Assembly: GCF_000423505.1 (NCBI RefSeq)
Contig: NZ_KE384027.1
Location: forward strand, 497,140 to 561,139
Source of the DNA: Pseudoclavibacter soli DSM 23366
Lineage (GTDB): Bacteria; Actinomycetota; Actinomycetes; Actinomycetales; Microbacteriaceae
Direction of reading: 5' to 3'
Length of the DNA: 64,000 nt
Numbering within the stretch: position 1 is the stretch's first letter; the number at the start of each line of letters is the position of its first letter. A program made the position numbers and the translations under genes. This document shows, one piece after another, positions 1 through 8,693 of the stretch. The notes beneath the pieces are model-generated. The model saw only the letters and a list, made by a program, of their open reading frames with translations, was not told where the DNA came from and ran no database searches.

Positions 1-1449
1 TTTGGCCTGTTCGCATTGCAGCATCGCGGCACCGAGTCGGCGGGCATCGCCACCTCAGACGGTCATCAGATCACTGTGTACAAAGACATGGGTCTCGTTT
101 CGCAGGTCTTTGATGAGTCATCGCTCAATTCTCTGGTCGGCCATATTGCGGTGGGCCACAATCGCTATTCCACCACGGGTCGATCCACATGGGCCAACGC
201 TCAGCCGACCTTGGGCAAGACGGCCAACGGCACGGTTGCGCTCGGTCACAACGGCAACCTGACCAATACTGCCGAGCTGCTGCGCCTGCTGCACGATCTG
301 CACCCAGATCAGCGTTTCGGCGAGCTCTCGCACGGCAACACCACCGACACGGCAGTGCTCACCGCGCTGCTCAGCGGCGATCCCGACCACACGCTCGAAG
401 CCACGGCGATGCAGATTCTGCCGCAGGTACGCGGAGCTTTCTGCCTAGCGTTCATGGACGAACACACGCTCTATGCGGCACGTGACCCGCAGGGTGTGCG
501 CCCGTTGGTGCTGGGTCGACTCGAGCGCGGCTGGGTTGTGGCCAGCGAGACCGCAGCCCTCGACATCGTCGGTGCGTCGTTCGTGCGCGAAGTCGAACCC
601 GGCGAGCTCATCGCCATCGACGAGAACGGGGTGCGGTCGCAGCGTTTCGCCGAGAAGCATCGGGCGGGCTGCGTCTTCGAATACGTCTACCTCGCTCGGC
701 CCGACACCACCATCAACGGTCGTTCGGTCAATGCCTCCCGCATCGAGATGGGCAAGGCGCTGGCACGTGAATATCCGGTCGAAGCTGATTTGGTCATCCC
801 GACGCCTGATTCGGGCACACCCGCAGCCATCGGCTATTCGCAAGAGTCGGGCATTCCCTATGGGCAGGGTCTGGTCAAGAACGCCTATGTCGGGCGCACG
901 TTCATTCAGCCCTCGCAGACCATTCGTCAGCGGGGCATTAGGCTGAAGCTCAACCCACTGCGTGAGGTCATCGCAGGCAAGCGCCTCGTGGTTATCGATG
1001 ACTCCATCGTGCGCGGCAACACTCAGCGCGCCGTGGTGGCTATGCTCCGTGAGGCTGGTGCCTCTGAGGTGCACGTGCGCATCTCGTCGCCGCCGATCAC
1101 CTGGCCGTGCTTTTACGGCATCGACTTCGCCTCGCGAGCCGAGCTGATTGCCTCGGGTGCCTCCATCGAAGAGATCGGCCGTATGATCGGCGCCGACTCG
1201 CTGGGCTACATCAGCAAAGACGGCATGATCGCCGCCACTGAGCAGTCTGAATCTGAACTGTGCACGGCCTGCTTCACCGGTCACTACCCGATCCCGCTGC
1301 CTGACGAGAGCGAGCTCGGCAAAGACCTGCTCGAGCAGCCGCCGGCATGCAACCCCGGACCAGACAGCGAACTCGACTCGCTGGTCGATGCCGCCTCTGG
1401 CATCACCCATGGTCAGCTCGGTCACACGCAGACCGTCCATCACGCCTGA
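1..1449 (+). CDS. purF: Amidophosphoribosyltransferase, 5' end outside window
   Basis: First step of de novo purine synthesis: PRPP plus glutamine to phosphoribosylamine. The frame is open from base 1, so the start codon and the N-terminal catalytic Cys lie upstream. The class II glutaminase loop LQHRGTESAG is visible at the edge, and the PRPP-binding motif VVIDDSIVRGNT is encoded at about 988-1023. All four Cys expected for the Fe-S-containing (Bacillus-type) PurF are present, in AGCVFEYVY, TWPCFYG and the CxxC of ELCTACFTG, so an iron-sulfur form is inferred. purM follows after 26 bases, the usual actinobacterial order. Confidence 0.97.
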   Translation, partial: FGLFALQHRGTESAGIATSDGHQITVYKDMGLVSQVFDESSLNSLVGHIAVGHNRYSTTGRSTWANAQPTLGKTANGTVALGHNGNLTNTAELLRLLHDLHPDQRFGELSHGNTTDTAVLTALLSGDPDHTLEATAMQILPQVRGAFCLAFMDEHTLYAARDPQGVRPLVLGRLERGWVVASETAALDIVGASFVREVEPGELIAIDENGVRSQRFAEKHRAGCVFEYVYLARPDTTINGRSVNASRIEMGKALAREYPVEADLVIPTPDSGTPAAIGYSQESGIPYGQGLVKNAYVGRTFIQPSQTIRQRGIRLKLNPLREVIAGKRLVVIDDSIVRGNTQRAVVAMLREAGASEVHVRISSPPITWPCFYGIDFASRAELIASGASIEEIGRMIGADSLGYISKDGMIAATEQSESELCTACFTGHYPIPLPDESELGKDLLEQPPACNPGPDSELDSLVDAASGITHGQLGHTQTVHHA

Positions 1450-1475
1450 ACACCCACACTGAGAGAGAGCACCCT

Positions 1476-2573
1476 GTGAGCCTGTATGCCCAAGCCGGAG
1501 TCGACACCGAAGCCGGAGACCGCGCGGTCGAACTCATGAAAGCCTCTGTGCAGGCGACACACGGGCCGCAGGTCATCGGCGGCGTCGGCGGCTTTGCCGG
1601 GTTGTTCGACATCTCAGCAGTTAAAGGGCTCGAGCATCCGGTGCTCGCCACATCGACCGACGGAGTGGGCACCAAGGTCGCCATCGCGCAGGCGATCGAC
1701 AAGCACGACACCATCGGACAAGATCTTGTCGGCATGGTCGTCGACGACATTGTGGTCGTGGGCGCGCGCCCGCTGTTCATGACCGATTACGTGGCCACCG
1801 GCCAGGTGGTGCCCGAGCGCATTGCCACCATCGTCGACTCCATCGCCCGTGCCTGCGCGGCAACCGGCACCGCACTGATCGGTGGCGAGGTCGCTGAGCA
1901 TCCTGATCTGCTGGGCCCTGACGAGTACGATCTCGCCGGCGCAGCGGTCGGCGTGGTCGACTATGAGCGTCGTCTCGACCCCGCGCGAGTGCAGGCAGGC
2001 GACGTGCTGATCGCCTTGGCGTCCAGTGGTCTGCACTCGAATGGCTACTCATTGGTGCGGCGTGTGCTGGCCGATGCCGGTCTGCAGTACACCGATACGC
2101 TGCCCGAGTTCTCTCACACCATCGGCGAAGAGCTGCTCGAGCCCACTCGTCTCTATGCGGCTCCGGTTGTGCAGGTGCTTGGCGATGCTCAGCTGGGCGC
2201 AGGTGTGCACATGCTCAGCCACATCACCGGCGGGGGCATTGCCGCCAATCTGGCTCGCGTGCTGCCGGCTGGGCTCTGGGTCGAGGTTGACCGCTCCACG
2301 TGGCAGCCGCCTGGGGTGTTCAGCGTGCTGGCAGATCTCGGTGGTTTTGGTCTGCGCGAAGTCGAAGACACCTGGAACTTGGGCCTCGGCATGGCCGCCT
2401 TTGTGGATGCCCAATTGGCCGACGAGATCATCGCGGCGTTCGAGCGCGCGGGTGTGCCGGCGTGGCAGGTGGGTGTGGTCAGCGACCAAGCCCGAGATCT
2501 CGAGGGCTTTACCGTGGGGGCGAAGGGTGTGACTGCGGGAGCGGTGCGCTTGGTCGGAGACTATCGCGGCTGA
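1476..2573 (+). CDS. purM: Phosphoribosylformylglycinamidine cyclo-ligase
   Basis: AIR synthetase, fifth step of purine synthesis (FGAM + ATP to AIR). The 365-residue length is normal. Family motifs are visible: GGVGGFAGLFD (about 35-45), STDGVGTK (about 59-66) and the C-terminal GGGIAANLARVLP. The GTG start at 1476 is chosen because a purine-rich GAGAGAGAG lies just upstream and the protein begins at the family position; no earlier start fits after the purF stop. It is co-transcribed with purF and convergent with the DUF3073 gene 12 bases downstream. Confidence 0.96.
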   Translation: MSLYAQAGVDTEAGDRAVELMKASVQATHGPQVIGGVGGFAGLFDISAVKGLEHPVLATSTDGVGTKVAIAQAIDKHDTIGQDLVGMVVDDIVVVGARPLFMTDYVATGQVVPERIATIVDSIARACAATGTALIGGEVAEHPDLLGPDEYDLAGAAVGVVDYERRLDPARVQAGDVLIALASSGLHSNGYSLVRRVLADAGLQYTDTLPEFSHTIGEELLEPTRLYAAPVVQVLGDAQLGAGVHMLSHITGGGIAANLARVLPAGLWVEVDRSTWQPPGVFSVLADLGGFGLREVEDTWNLGLGMAAFVDAQLADEIIAAFERAGVPAWQVGVVSDQARDLEGFTVGAKGVTAGAVRLVGDYRG

Positions 2574-2590
2574 GGCCGCGCGGCGTCAGC
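2569..2590. terminator. Hairpin shared by the purM and DUF3073 stop codons
   Basis: Inverted repeat GCTGAGGCCG (2569-2578) / CGGCGTCAGC (2581-2590) with one mismatch. It contains the purM TGA and the DUF3073 stop on the other strand. It may serve as a compact bidirectional terminator, although no T-tract follows. Confidence 0.4.
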
Positions 2591-2780
2591 GCTCGTCGTC
2601 TTCGTCGGGGTCGTCTTCGGCCGGGTAGTCGTATTTGCTCCACTCATCAGTGGGGAGCTCATCATCATGACCATGCCCGGTCAGCTCGCGTTCAAGGGCG
2701 GCGTAATCGGTCGCCGGCACGTTGTACTTCAGTTGTCGGGCAACTTTGGTGTGTTTCGCCTTCTGGCGGCCGCGTCCCAT
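2586..2780 (-). CDS. DUF3073 small actinobacterial protein
   Basis: 64 residues. It starts with the DUF3073 signature MGRGRQKAKHTKVARQLKY, a very basic N-terminal half (nucleic-acid binding is possible but unproven), and ends in an acidic tail of repeated Asp/Glu. The family is restricted to actinobacteria and is commonly found beside purM. The ATG has a strong Shine-Dalgarno (AGGAGG, 9 bases upstream). The gene is convergent with purM. Function is unknown. Confidence 0.9.
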   Translation of the reverse strand: MGRGRQKAKHTKVARQLKYNVPATDYAALERELTGHGHDDELPTDEWSKYDYPAEDDPDEDDER

Positions 2781-3005
2781 GAACGAGACCTCCTGTCATG
2801 CTCAGATTCGACGACGTGCACCAGAGTAAGAATGCACAGAATGCCTAGCAGTCTACCACGCGCGGCACCGGCCGCCGAGATTCTTGGCGACCAACGACGT
2901 CACGGCAGGTGACAGTGCCGACTCTGGTGAGCATCCGCAGTCATACCGATGTGGAAGAATGCAGATATGGTCGGCTCAGTCTCGCGAGCCACCGGTGAGG
3001 ATGAC

Positions 3006-6000
3006 ATGTTCCGTCTGGCCAAGCTGAGTCTGGCGAATCGCGCGTTGATCGCCCTGGTCACCGTGGTGATCGCTTTCTTTGGCGTCTACGCGATGACCAA
3101 CGCCAAACAGGCGCTCATGCCCAACATTCAGCTGCCGATCGTCGTCGTGCAGACCAGCTCGCCGGGCAACGCGCCTGACGTGGTCGACGCACAGCTCTCG
3201 ACACCGATCGAGAGTGCGCTGCAGAGCATCGACATCATCGACTCCACGTCGTCGACGTCGAGCACCGGGTCTTCGGTGGTCACCGCACGATTCGCCTTCG
3301 GCACCGATACCGTCGCTGCCGAGCAGAAAGTGCAACAGGCGGTCAATCGAATTTCCAGTCTGCTGCCCGAGGGCTCTGACCCGATCATTGCCACCGGCTC
3401 GACCGACGATATTCCCGTGGTGCAGATCGCCGCCACATCGACCACGCTGAGTGCTGTCGAGATCGGTGAACGGCTCGAAGACGGCACCACGAATACGATC
3501 GAGCATATTGACGGCGTCGCCGCAGCGACCGTCGTCGGAGCCGGCTCCCGCGAGGTGCGAATTGTGCCCGACGATGCCGCCTTGGCCGAACGCGGCCTGA
3601 CCACCGCATCCATCACACAGGCCCTGACCACCAACGGCACTGTGGCCGGTGCTGGGCAGGTGACCGAAGGCGACCGTGACCTCTCGGTGCGGGTCGGGTC
3701 TAAATTCACCTCGATCGACGACCTCAATGCACTGCCACTGCTGCCGGTGACCACGTCTGCCTCGACCGCCTCGTCGGCCACAGCGACACTGCAAGAGACG
3801 ACACTCGGCGAGGTCGCCACGGTATCGCTCGAGCAGCAGCCGGTCACCAGCATCAGCCGAGTGAACGGTGACACCGCGGTCACGGTGCAGGTGACTAAGC
3901 GTGCCGATGGCAACACGGTTGACGTCTCGCAGCAGATTAACAAGCAGCTCTCTGACCTGCAGGCACAGCTTGGCGGAGACGTGCAGCTGACGGTCATCTA
4001 CGATCAGGCGCCCTTCATCGAGCAGTCGATCGAGTCGCTGTCAACCGAAGGGCTGCTCGGCCTTGGGTTCGCAGTGATCGTGATCCTGCTGTTCTTGATG
4101 TCAGTGCGCTCAACCATCGTGACGGCGATCTCGATCCCCACGTCACTGCTGGTCACCTTCATCGGCATCGAATTCGCCGGGTACTCGCTGAATGTGCTGA
4201 CCTTGGGCGCGCTCACTATCGCGATCGGCCGAGTGGTCGACGACTCGATTGTGGTCATCGAGAACATCAACCGGCATCTCGAGTTGGAGCGGGGAGAGAA
4301 TCGACAGACGATCATTCTGCATGCAGTGCGCGAGGTTGCCGGTGCAGTCACCGCGTCGACGCTGACCACCGCGGCGGTGTTTTTGCCAGTTGGCTTTGTC
4401 AGCGGTGTGGTGGGGGAGCTCTTCAAACCCTTCGCCTTCACCGTGGTCATCGCGCTGGCAGCATCACTGTTCGTCTCGCTGACCATCGTGCCCGTGCTGG
4501 CCTACTGGTTCCTGCGGCCGAAGTCGCGGCACTCCAATGCGCAGAACGACCCGGCCTCGGTGATCGAGCTCGCCGAAGAGCCCAAGACGCGTTTGCAGCG
4601 CTGGTACGAACCCGTGCTGGAGACCACGCTGCATCACCCCTGGACGACTCTCGTCTCAGCAGTCGTTGTGTTGGCCATCACGCTCGCGCTGACCCCGCTG
4701 CTCGAGACCAACTTCATCGGTGACTCCGGAGAGAACTCCGCGTCGGTATCGCAGACGCTGCCGAGCGGCACCACTCTCGAGGTGGCAAGTGCACAGGCGC
4801 AGAAAGTCGAAGATGCGGTGTCAGCCGTGCCTGGCGTTGAGACGGTGACTGCAACGATCGGCACGACTGGGCGGCTTACTACCTCGAGCTTTCTCGGCGG
4901 TGCCGAGGCGAGCGCCACATTCCAGATCGCCTTTGACTCCGATCGTGATGCCGAGCAGGTGCAGACCGATCTTCGAGCCGCGCTCGACTCGCTGACTGAC
5001 GCGGGCGACCTGTCTCTGACGATGGGTGACTCCTCGGGCGTCTCGTCAAACGTCGAGCTCGACATTCAGGCTCCTGATGACGAGCGCCTGCGACAGGCGA
5101 CCGATGATCTGACCACACGTCTGAGCGACCTCGACGAAGTGGCTGCGGTCGAGAGTGATCTGACCAGCACCATCGATACGGTGCATGTCGATGTCGATCG
5201 CGCACAGGCGGCAGCACATGGCATCACCGAGACGCAGATCGTGAGCACACTCGCACAACTGCTCGACCCGAGCCAAGTCGCCGAGGTCACGCTCGACGAG
5301 CAGAATGTTGCCGTGGTGGTTCGCTCTGACGACCAACCAACGACCATTGACCAGCTGCGCGACGTCGACATCACTACACCCGCCGGAGTGGTCAAACTGT
5401 CAGATCTCGCCTCCGTCGACCAGCAGCAGGTGGCTGCATCGATCCACAGTATTCGTGGCCAGCGCTCGGCGACCATCACCGTCACCCCGGTCGGCGATGA
5501 CCTCACCAGCGTGTCGAACGCAGTGAGCCAGGTCACCGATGAAGTGCAGCTGCCCGACGGCGTCTCAGTGTCGACCGGCGGTGTGCTGGCCGACCAGTCC
5601 GATGCGTTCCACAGTCTGGGCCTCGCGCTGTTGGCGGCCATCCTCATCGTGTATGTGATCATGGTTGCGACCTTCCGCTCGCTGCGCCAACCGCTGCTGC
5701 TGCTGATTTCAATTCCGTTTGCCGCCACCGGTGCACTGCTGCTGCAGCTGATCGCCGGGGTGCCACTCGGTGCTGCTTCGCTGGTGGGCGTGCTGATGCT
5801 GATCGGTATTGTGGTGACCAATGCGATCGTGCTGATCGATTTGGTCAACCAGTTCCGAGCTCGTGGAGTGCCGGTGCGAGAAGCGGTTGTCGAAGGCGCA
5901 TCGCGCCGTCTGCGGCCGATTCTGATGACAGCCGCGGCCACAGTGTTCGCACTGGTGCCTATGGCCATCGGCATGACCGGGCACGCCGGGTTCATTTCGC

Positions 6001-6155
6001 AGCCACTCGCTCTCGTGGTCATCGGTGGGCTGGTCTCATCCACCGTGCTGACGCTGCTGGTGCTGCCGGTGCTGTACTTTATGGTCGAAGGGCGTTCAGA
6101 ACGCCGGGCGAGCCAAAAGGCCCTGGGCGAACCGAAGGAGGCAGTTGATGAGTGA
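3006..6155 (+). CDS. RND/HAE1-like efflux permease
   Basis: 1049-residue inner-membrane transporter of the AcrB/MexB-like RND superfamily, presumably proton-driven export. It has an N-terminal transmembrane helix (about 8-30), a large extracytoplasmic loop, a cluster of helices starting near residue 345, a second loop and a second helix cluster near the C-terminus: the duplicated RND layout. The proton-relay Asp pair is present in GRVVDDSIVVIENI (D412, D413). ATG 3006 is preferred over ATG 2949 because GGTGAGG precedes it and the helix then starts at the normal distance. No membrane-fusion or outer-membrane partner is encoded nearby, as expected in a Gram-positive. The stop overlaps the next gene (ATGAGTGA). 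Confidence 0.9.
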   Translation: MFRLAKLSLANRALIALVTVVIAFFGVYAMTNAKQALMPNIQLPIVVVQTSSPGNAPDVVDAQLSTPIESALQSIDIIDSTSSTSSTGSSVVTARFAFGTDTVAAEQKVQQAVNRISSLLPEGSDPIIATGSTDDIPVVQIAATSTTLSAVEIGERLEDGTTNTIEHIDGVAAATVVGAGSREVRIVPDDAALAERGLTTASITQALTTNGTVAGAGQVTEGDRDLSVRVGSKFTSIDDLNALPLLPVTTSASTASSATATLQETTLGEVATVSLEQQPVTSISRVNGDTAVTVQVTKRADGNTVDVSQQINKQLSDLQAQLGGDVQLTVIYDQAPFIEQSIESLSTEGLLGLGFAVIVILLFLMSVRSTIVTAISIPTSLLVTFIGIEFAGYSLNVLTLGALTIAIGRVVDDSIVVIENINRHLELERGENRQTIILHAVREVAGAVTASTLTTAAVFLPVGFVSGVVGELFKPFAFTVVIALAASLFVSLTIVPVLAYWFLRPKSRHSNAQNDPASVIELAEEPKTRLQRWYEPVLETTLHHPWTTLVSAVVVLAITLALTPLLETNFIGDSGENSASVSQTLPSGTTLEVASAQAQKVEDAVSAVPGVETVTATIGTTGRLTTSSFLGGAEASATFQIAFDSDRDAEQVQTDLRAALDSLTDAGDLSLTMGDSSGVSSNVELDIQAPDDERLRQATDDLTTRLSDLDEVAAVESDLTSTIDTVHVDVDRAQAAAHGITETQIVSTLAQLLDPSQVAEVTLDEQNVAVVVRSDDQPTTIDQLRDVDITTPAGVVKLSDLASVDQQQVAASIHSIRGQRSATITVTPVGDDLTSVSNAVSQVTDEVQLPDGVSVSTGGVLADQSDAFHSLGLALLAAILIVYVIMVATFRSLRQPLLLLISIPFAATGALLLQLIAGVPLGAASLVGVLMLIGIVVTNAIVLIDLVNQFRARGVPVREAVVEGASRRLRPILMTAAATVFALVPMAIGMTGHAGFISQPLALVVIGGLVSSTVLTLLVLPVLYFMVEGRSERRASQKALGEPKEAVDE

Positions 6156-7215
6156 ATCGGCGTCAGAACCGCAGGAGGCATTGCGCCTGTCTGTGCTCGA
6201 TCTGATTCCCGTTCGCACTGGCCAGAGCACACCACAGGCGTTGCAGGCCTCGCTACAGCTGGCTCAGACCGCCGATGCCCTGGGCTTTCACCGATATTGG
6301 GTCGCTGAGCATCACAACACCGCCGGTGTCGCCTCGACCACGCCTCCGGTGATTTTGGGGCTCATCGGCTCGGTCACCAATCGCATTCGGCTCGGCTCTG
6401 GCGGCGTCATGCTGCTCAACCATCAACCGCTGGTCGTCGCCGAGCAGTTCACGCTGCTGGCACATGCCTTTCCAGGGCGCGTCGACCTCGGAATCGGTCG
6501 AGCACCAGGCACCGACCCGGTCACCTCGTTTGTGCTGCGTGCCGGCAGCGATCAGCGTCAGCAGGTGGCCGAGTACCCGCAGCGGGTCACAGAGCTGCTC
6601 GAACTGTTGGCCGGGCAGTTCAGCTTCGAGCTGGCGGATGGCCGACTCTATCCAGTCGCCGCCTCGCCGACACTTCCCGCACGGCCTCCTGTGGTGTGGC
6701 TGCTGGGCTCCTCTGAGTACTCGGCGCGGCTGGCCGCAGAGCTCGGTGTGCATTACGTGTTCGCACACCACTTCTCGGGCGGCGACGCCACGGGAATCGT
6801 TGACAGATACCGATCTGCGTACTGTGGCACAGATCAGCCGCGCACATTCATTACTGCAAACGTGCTGATTGCAGACTCCGATGAGCAGGCGCAGCAGCTG
6901 GCCCTACCCCAGCTCATCGGCATGGCTCGACTGCACACTCAAGGTGGCACTGGTCCGCAGCTCACCGTTGAGCAGGCGGCGCGGGCCGAACTCACCGACG
7001 AGCAGCGTGGTCTTGTCGAGCGCATGCGCTCGAGGTGGGTGATTGGCACCGCTGAGAGCGTGGCCGAGCGCCTGCGGGCGACTGCGACCCATTTCGGAGT
7101 CGACGAGATCATGGTGCACCCCATTGGTGGCGCTCGTGAATCCGAACCACTCACTGAGAATGCTGCGCGAACCGGCACGCTGCAGCAGCTCGCTGAGGTC
7201 TTTGCGCTGAAGTGA
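6148..7215 (+). CDS. LLM-class flavin-dependent monooxygenase
   Basis: 355 residues, bacterial-luciferase-like TIM-barrel family of F420- or FMN-dependent oxidoreductases (YhbW/MsnO8-like group). Visible family features are the N-terminal LSVLDLIPV strand, YWVAEHHN, GSGGVMLLNHQPLVVAEQF and DLGIGRAPGTDP. The ATG at 6148 overlaps the stop of the RND gene and has a strong GAAGGAGG Shine-Dalgarno inside that gene, so the two are translationally coupled. The substrate cannot be read from sequence; a role in modifying or degrading what the pump exports is only a guess. Confidence 0.88.
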   Translation: MSESASEPQEALRLSVLDLIPVRTGQSTPQALQASLQLAQTADALGFHRYWVAEHHNTAGVASTTPPVILGLIGSVTNRIRLGSGGVMLLNHQPLVVAEQFTLLAHAFPGRVDLGIGRAPGTDPVTSFVLRAGSDQRQQVAEYPQRVTELLELLAGQFSFELADGRLYPVAASPTLPARPPVVWLLGSSEYSARLAAELGVHYVFAHHFSGGDATGIVDRYRSAYCGTDQPRTFITANVLIADSDEQAQQLALPQLIGMARLHTQGGTGPQLTVEQAARAELTDEQRGLVERMRSRWVIGTAESVAERLRATATHFGVDEIMVHPIGGARESEPLTENAARTGTLQQLAEVFALK

Positions 7216-7280
7216 GCATCCTGACGATGTCGCCCCGATGACCATCGTGTGAACCATTCACGGGATTGTGACATTCGCGG

Positions 7281-7308
7281 TTGCCAAGCAGACGAATGCG
7301 TCTACACT
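7281..7308 (+). promoter_or_regulatory. Promoter of the cold-shock gene
   Basis: TTGCCA (7281-7286), 16-base spacer, TACACT (7303-7308). It would give a leader of roughly 150 nt before the start codon, which is typical for temperature-responsive csp mRNAs. Confidence 0.55.
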
Positions 7309-7464
7309 GAGCACTACGGTTTGTGTTTTTCGCCGTACCGTGTGCCTGGGTCTTTTCTCGGTCTCACAACGGCGGCAGAGTGATCTGCCGCTGAAGTGCA
7401 AAGCAACAACACCGCACAAGTCGCCTCGAAGGTCGAGGCGCATTTGCAAGAAAGATCACAACGC

Positions 7465-7668
7465 ATGACTACCGGTACCGTGAAATGGTTCAACGCTGAA
7501 AAGGGCTACGGCTTCATCTCCCCCGACGAGGGCGGCGAAGACGTGTTCGCGCACCACAAGAACATCGTGGCGACGGGCTACCGCAAGCTCGATGAGAACC
7601 AGAAGGTCGAATTCGACATCGTTAAGGGCGACAAGGGCCTGCAGGCTGAGAACATCAAGGCTCTCTGA
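7465..7668 (+). CDS. cspA: Cold-shock protein, CspA family
   Basis: 67-residue single cold-shock domain (OB-fold) protein, an RNA chaperone binding single-stranded nucleic acid. RNP1-like KGYGFISPD and RNP2-like DVFAHHKNI are both intact, and the protein begins [12 protein letters not shown] as in other actinobacterial Csps. The ATG at 7465 is chosen because upstream in-frame sequence does not resemble the family. It is monocistronic with its own promoter and a strong terminator at 7684. The long leader suggests mRNA-structure-based regulation. Confidence 0.95.
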   Translation: MTTGTVKWFNAEKGYGFISPDEGGEDVFAHHKNIVATGYRKLDENQKVEFDIVKGDKGLQAENIKAL

Positions 7669-7683
7669 CTCTTCGCACCACGC

Positions 7684-7712
7684 AAAAGACCCCGCCATGT
7701 GCGGGGTCTTTT
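7684..7712. terminator. Rho-independent terminator after cspA
   Basis: Perfect 12-bp stem AAAAGACCCCGC / GCGGGGTCTTTT with a 5-base loop. A/T ends on both sides let it work for both cspA and the convergent marR gene. Confidence 0.88.
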
Positions 7713-7731
7713 GTTGTTCACGCTGATCGTT

Positions 7732-8211
7732 TCAGCGTCGCGCCTCAAGGCGGTTGTCGGGGTCGAGTGTGTTCAGCAGACGCTCTGTGATCGCGAACAG
7801 CTGATCGACCTGCTCGCTGCTGAGCTGGTCGATCACGTAGTGCCGCACATTGGCCACGTGACCAGGGGCAGACTCGACCACTTTCTGCCAGCCTTCTTCG
7901 GTCAGCCGGGCGATGGTGACGCGGCGATCGTCACTGCACGAGGTGCGCTCGACGTAGCCGCGCTTCTCGAGCCTTGAGACCACGTGTGAGAGCCTCGGGA
8001 GGGTGGCGTTGGTAGAAGCGGCCAGCTGGGTCATTCGCAGGGCGCGTTCGGGCGATTCTGAGAGCTTGGCCAGCACGAGGTATTCGAAGTGGGTCAGGCC
8101 GGCGTCTTTGATGAGCTGCGCGTCGAGTGCTCCAGGGAGCAGCTCAACAACCGCTTCGAGCCGCAGCCACGTCTTCAGCTGCTGGTCAGTGAGCCATCGA
8201 GTGTCGGACAT
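7732..8211 (-). CDS. MarR-family transcriptional regulator
   Basis: 159 residues, winged-helix DNA-binding dimer. The recognition helix region MTQLAASTNATLPRLSHVVSRLEKRGYVER and the wing SCSDDRRVTIARLTEEG are clear. It is transcribed toward cspA. No Shine-Dalgarno is seen, but a -10 TACAAT ends 6 bases before the ATG, so the mRNA is probably leaderless. An inverted repeat covering the -35 suggests autoregulation. The usual partner gene (efflux pump or oxidoreductase) is not adjacent, so the target regulon is unknown. Confidence 0.92.
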   Translation of the reverse strand: MSDTRWLTDQQLKTWLRLEAVVELLPGALDAQLIKDAGLTHFEYLVLAKLSESPERALRMTQLAASTNATLPRLSHVVSRLEKRGYVERTSCSDDRRVTIARLTEEGWQKVVESAPGHVANVRHYVIDQLSSEQVDQLFAITERLLNTLDPDNRLEARR

Positions 8212-8217
8212 GCCGCA

Positions 8218-8247
8218 ATTGTAGCACTAATAGTTGCATGAACAATT
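8218..8247 (-). promoter_or_regulatory. marR promoter with MarR-type operator
   Basis: On the minus strand, TTGTTC (8245-8240), a 16-base spacer and TACAAT (8223-8218). The plus-strand sequence ATAGTTGCATGAACAATT (8230-8247) resembles the MarR palindrome ATAGTTGCATGCAACTAT in its left half and covers the -35. Confidence 0.5.
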
Positions 8248-8273
8248 GTTTTTTTGGGGGGGGCAGGCGGAAG

Positions 8274-8349
8274 TGGTGGCTCCGACGGGCGTCGATCCCG
8301 TGACCTCTCGATTTTCAGTCGAACGCTCTACCAACTGAGCTACAGAGCC
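8274..8349 (-). tRNA. tRNA-Phe (GAA)
   Basis: Complete cloverleaf on the minus strand: acceptor GGCTCTG / CGGAGCC (one G-U pair), D-arm AGCTCAGTTGGTAGAGC, anticodon GAA in the loop CTGAAAA, T-loop GATCGA..., discriminator A. CCA is encoded. Last of three tRNAs in an operon. Confidence 0.96.
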
Positions 8350-8406
8350 GTGGATGCACAAGCACCCGGCGAGAAGACTGGCGAAATGCCTGTCGCCTCT
8401 TTCGAC

Positions 8407-8438
8407 ACAAGAGCCCTCCCAAGTGAGAGGGCCCTTGT
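8407..8438. terminator. Hairpin between tRNA-Asp and tRNA-Phe
   Basis: 14-bp arms with two wobble/mismatch positions and an AAGT loop. No clear T-tract follows on the minus strand, so it could be a processing or attenuation hairpin within the tRNA precursor as easily as a terminator. Confidence 0.4.
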
Positions 8439-8445
8439 CATCGAG

Positions 8446-8519
8446 CGACCCTGACGGGACTTGAACCCGCGACCTCCGCCGTGACAGGGCGGCGCGCTAA
8501 CCAACTGCGCTACAGGGCC
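8446..8519 (-). tRNA. tRNA-Asp (GTC)
   Basis: Cloverleaf on the minus strand with acceptor GGCCCTG / CAGGGTC, D-arm AGCGCAGTTGGTTAGCGC, anticodon GTC in CCTGTCACGG, T-arm GCGGGTTCAAGTCCCGT, discriminator G. CCA is not encoded, unlike the neighbouring tRNA-Phe. Confidence 0.96.
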
Positions 8520-8548
8520 AGACTGCACTACGAGACTCTATCATCTCG

Positions 8549-8621
8549 TGACCCCAACGGGATTCGAACCCGTGTTACCGCCGTGAAAGGGCAGTGTCCT
8601 AGGCCACTAGACGATGGGGCC
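8549..8621 (-). tRNA. tRNA-Glu (TTC)
   Basis: Cloverleaf on the minus strand with acceptor GGCCCCA / TGGGGTC, anticodon TTC in CCTTTCACGG, T-arm ACGGGTTCGAATCCCGT, discriminator A. CCA is not encoded. First gene of the Glu-Asp-Phe operon. Confidence 0.96.
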
Positions 8622-8663
8622 GCAACCGAGTTACAAGAACTCGGTCAGCAGTACCGACGACCT

Positions 8664-8693
8664 ACTCTAAACGAAAACTCGCTCGATATGCAA
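8664..8693 (-). promoter_or_regulatory. Promoter of the tRNA operon
   Basis: On the minus strand, TTGCAT (8693-8688), an 18-base spacer and TAGAGT (8669-8664), placed about 40 bases before tRNA-Glu. Confidence 0.5.

Noticed and set aside
1-15. purF considered truncated or a pseudogene
   Set aside because: The frame is open from base 1 with intact motifs; the missing start is only the window edge. The same applies to tuf at the other end.
8340-8528. Short open frame over tRNA-Asp (VAQLVSAPPCHGGGRG-like)
   Set aside because: A translation artefact of tRNA genes; the cloverleaf fully explains the sequence.
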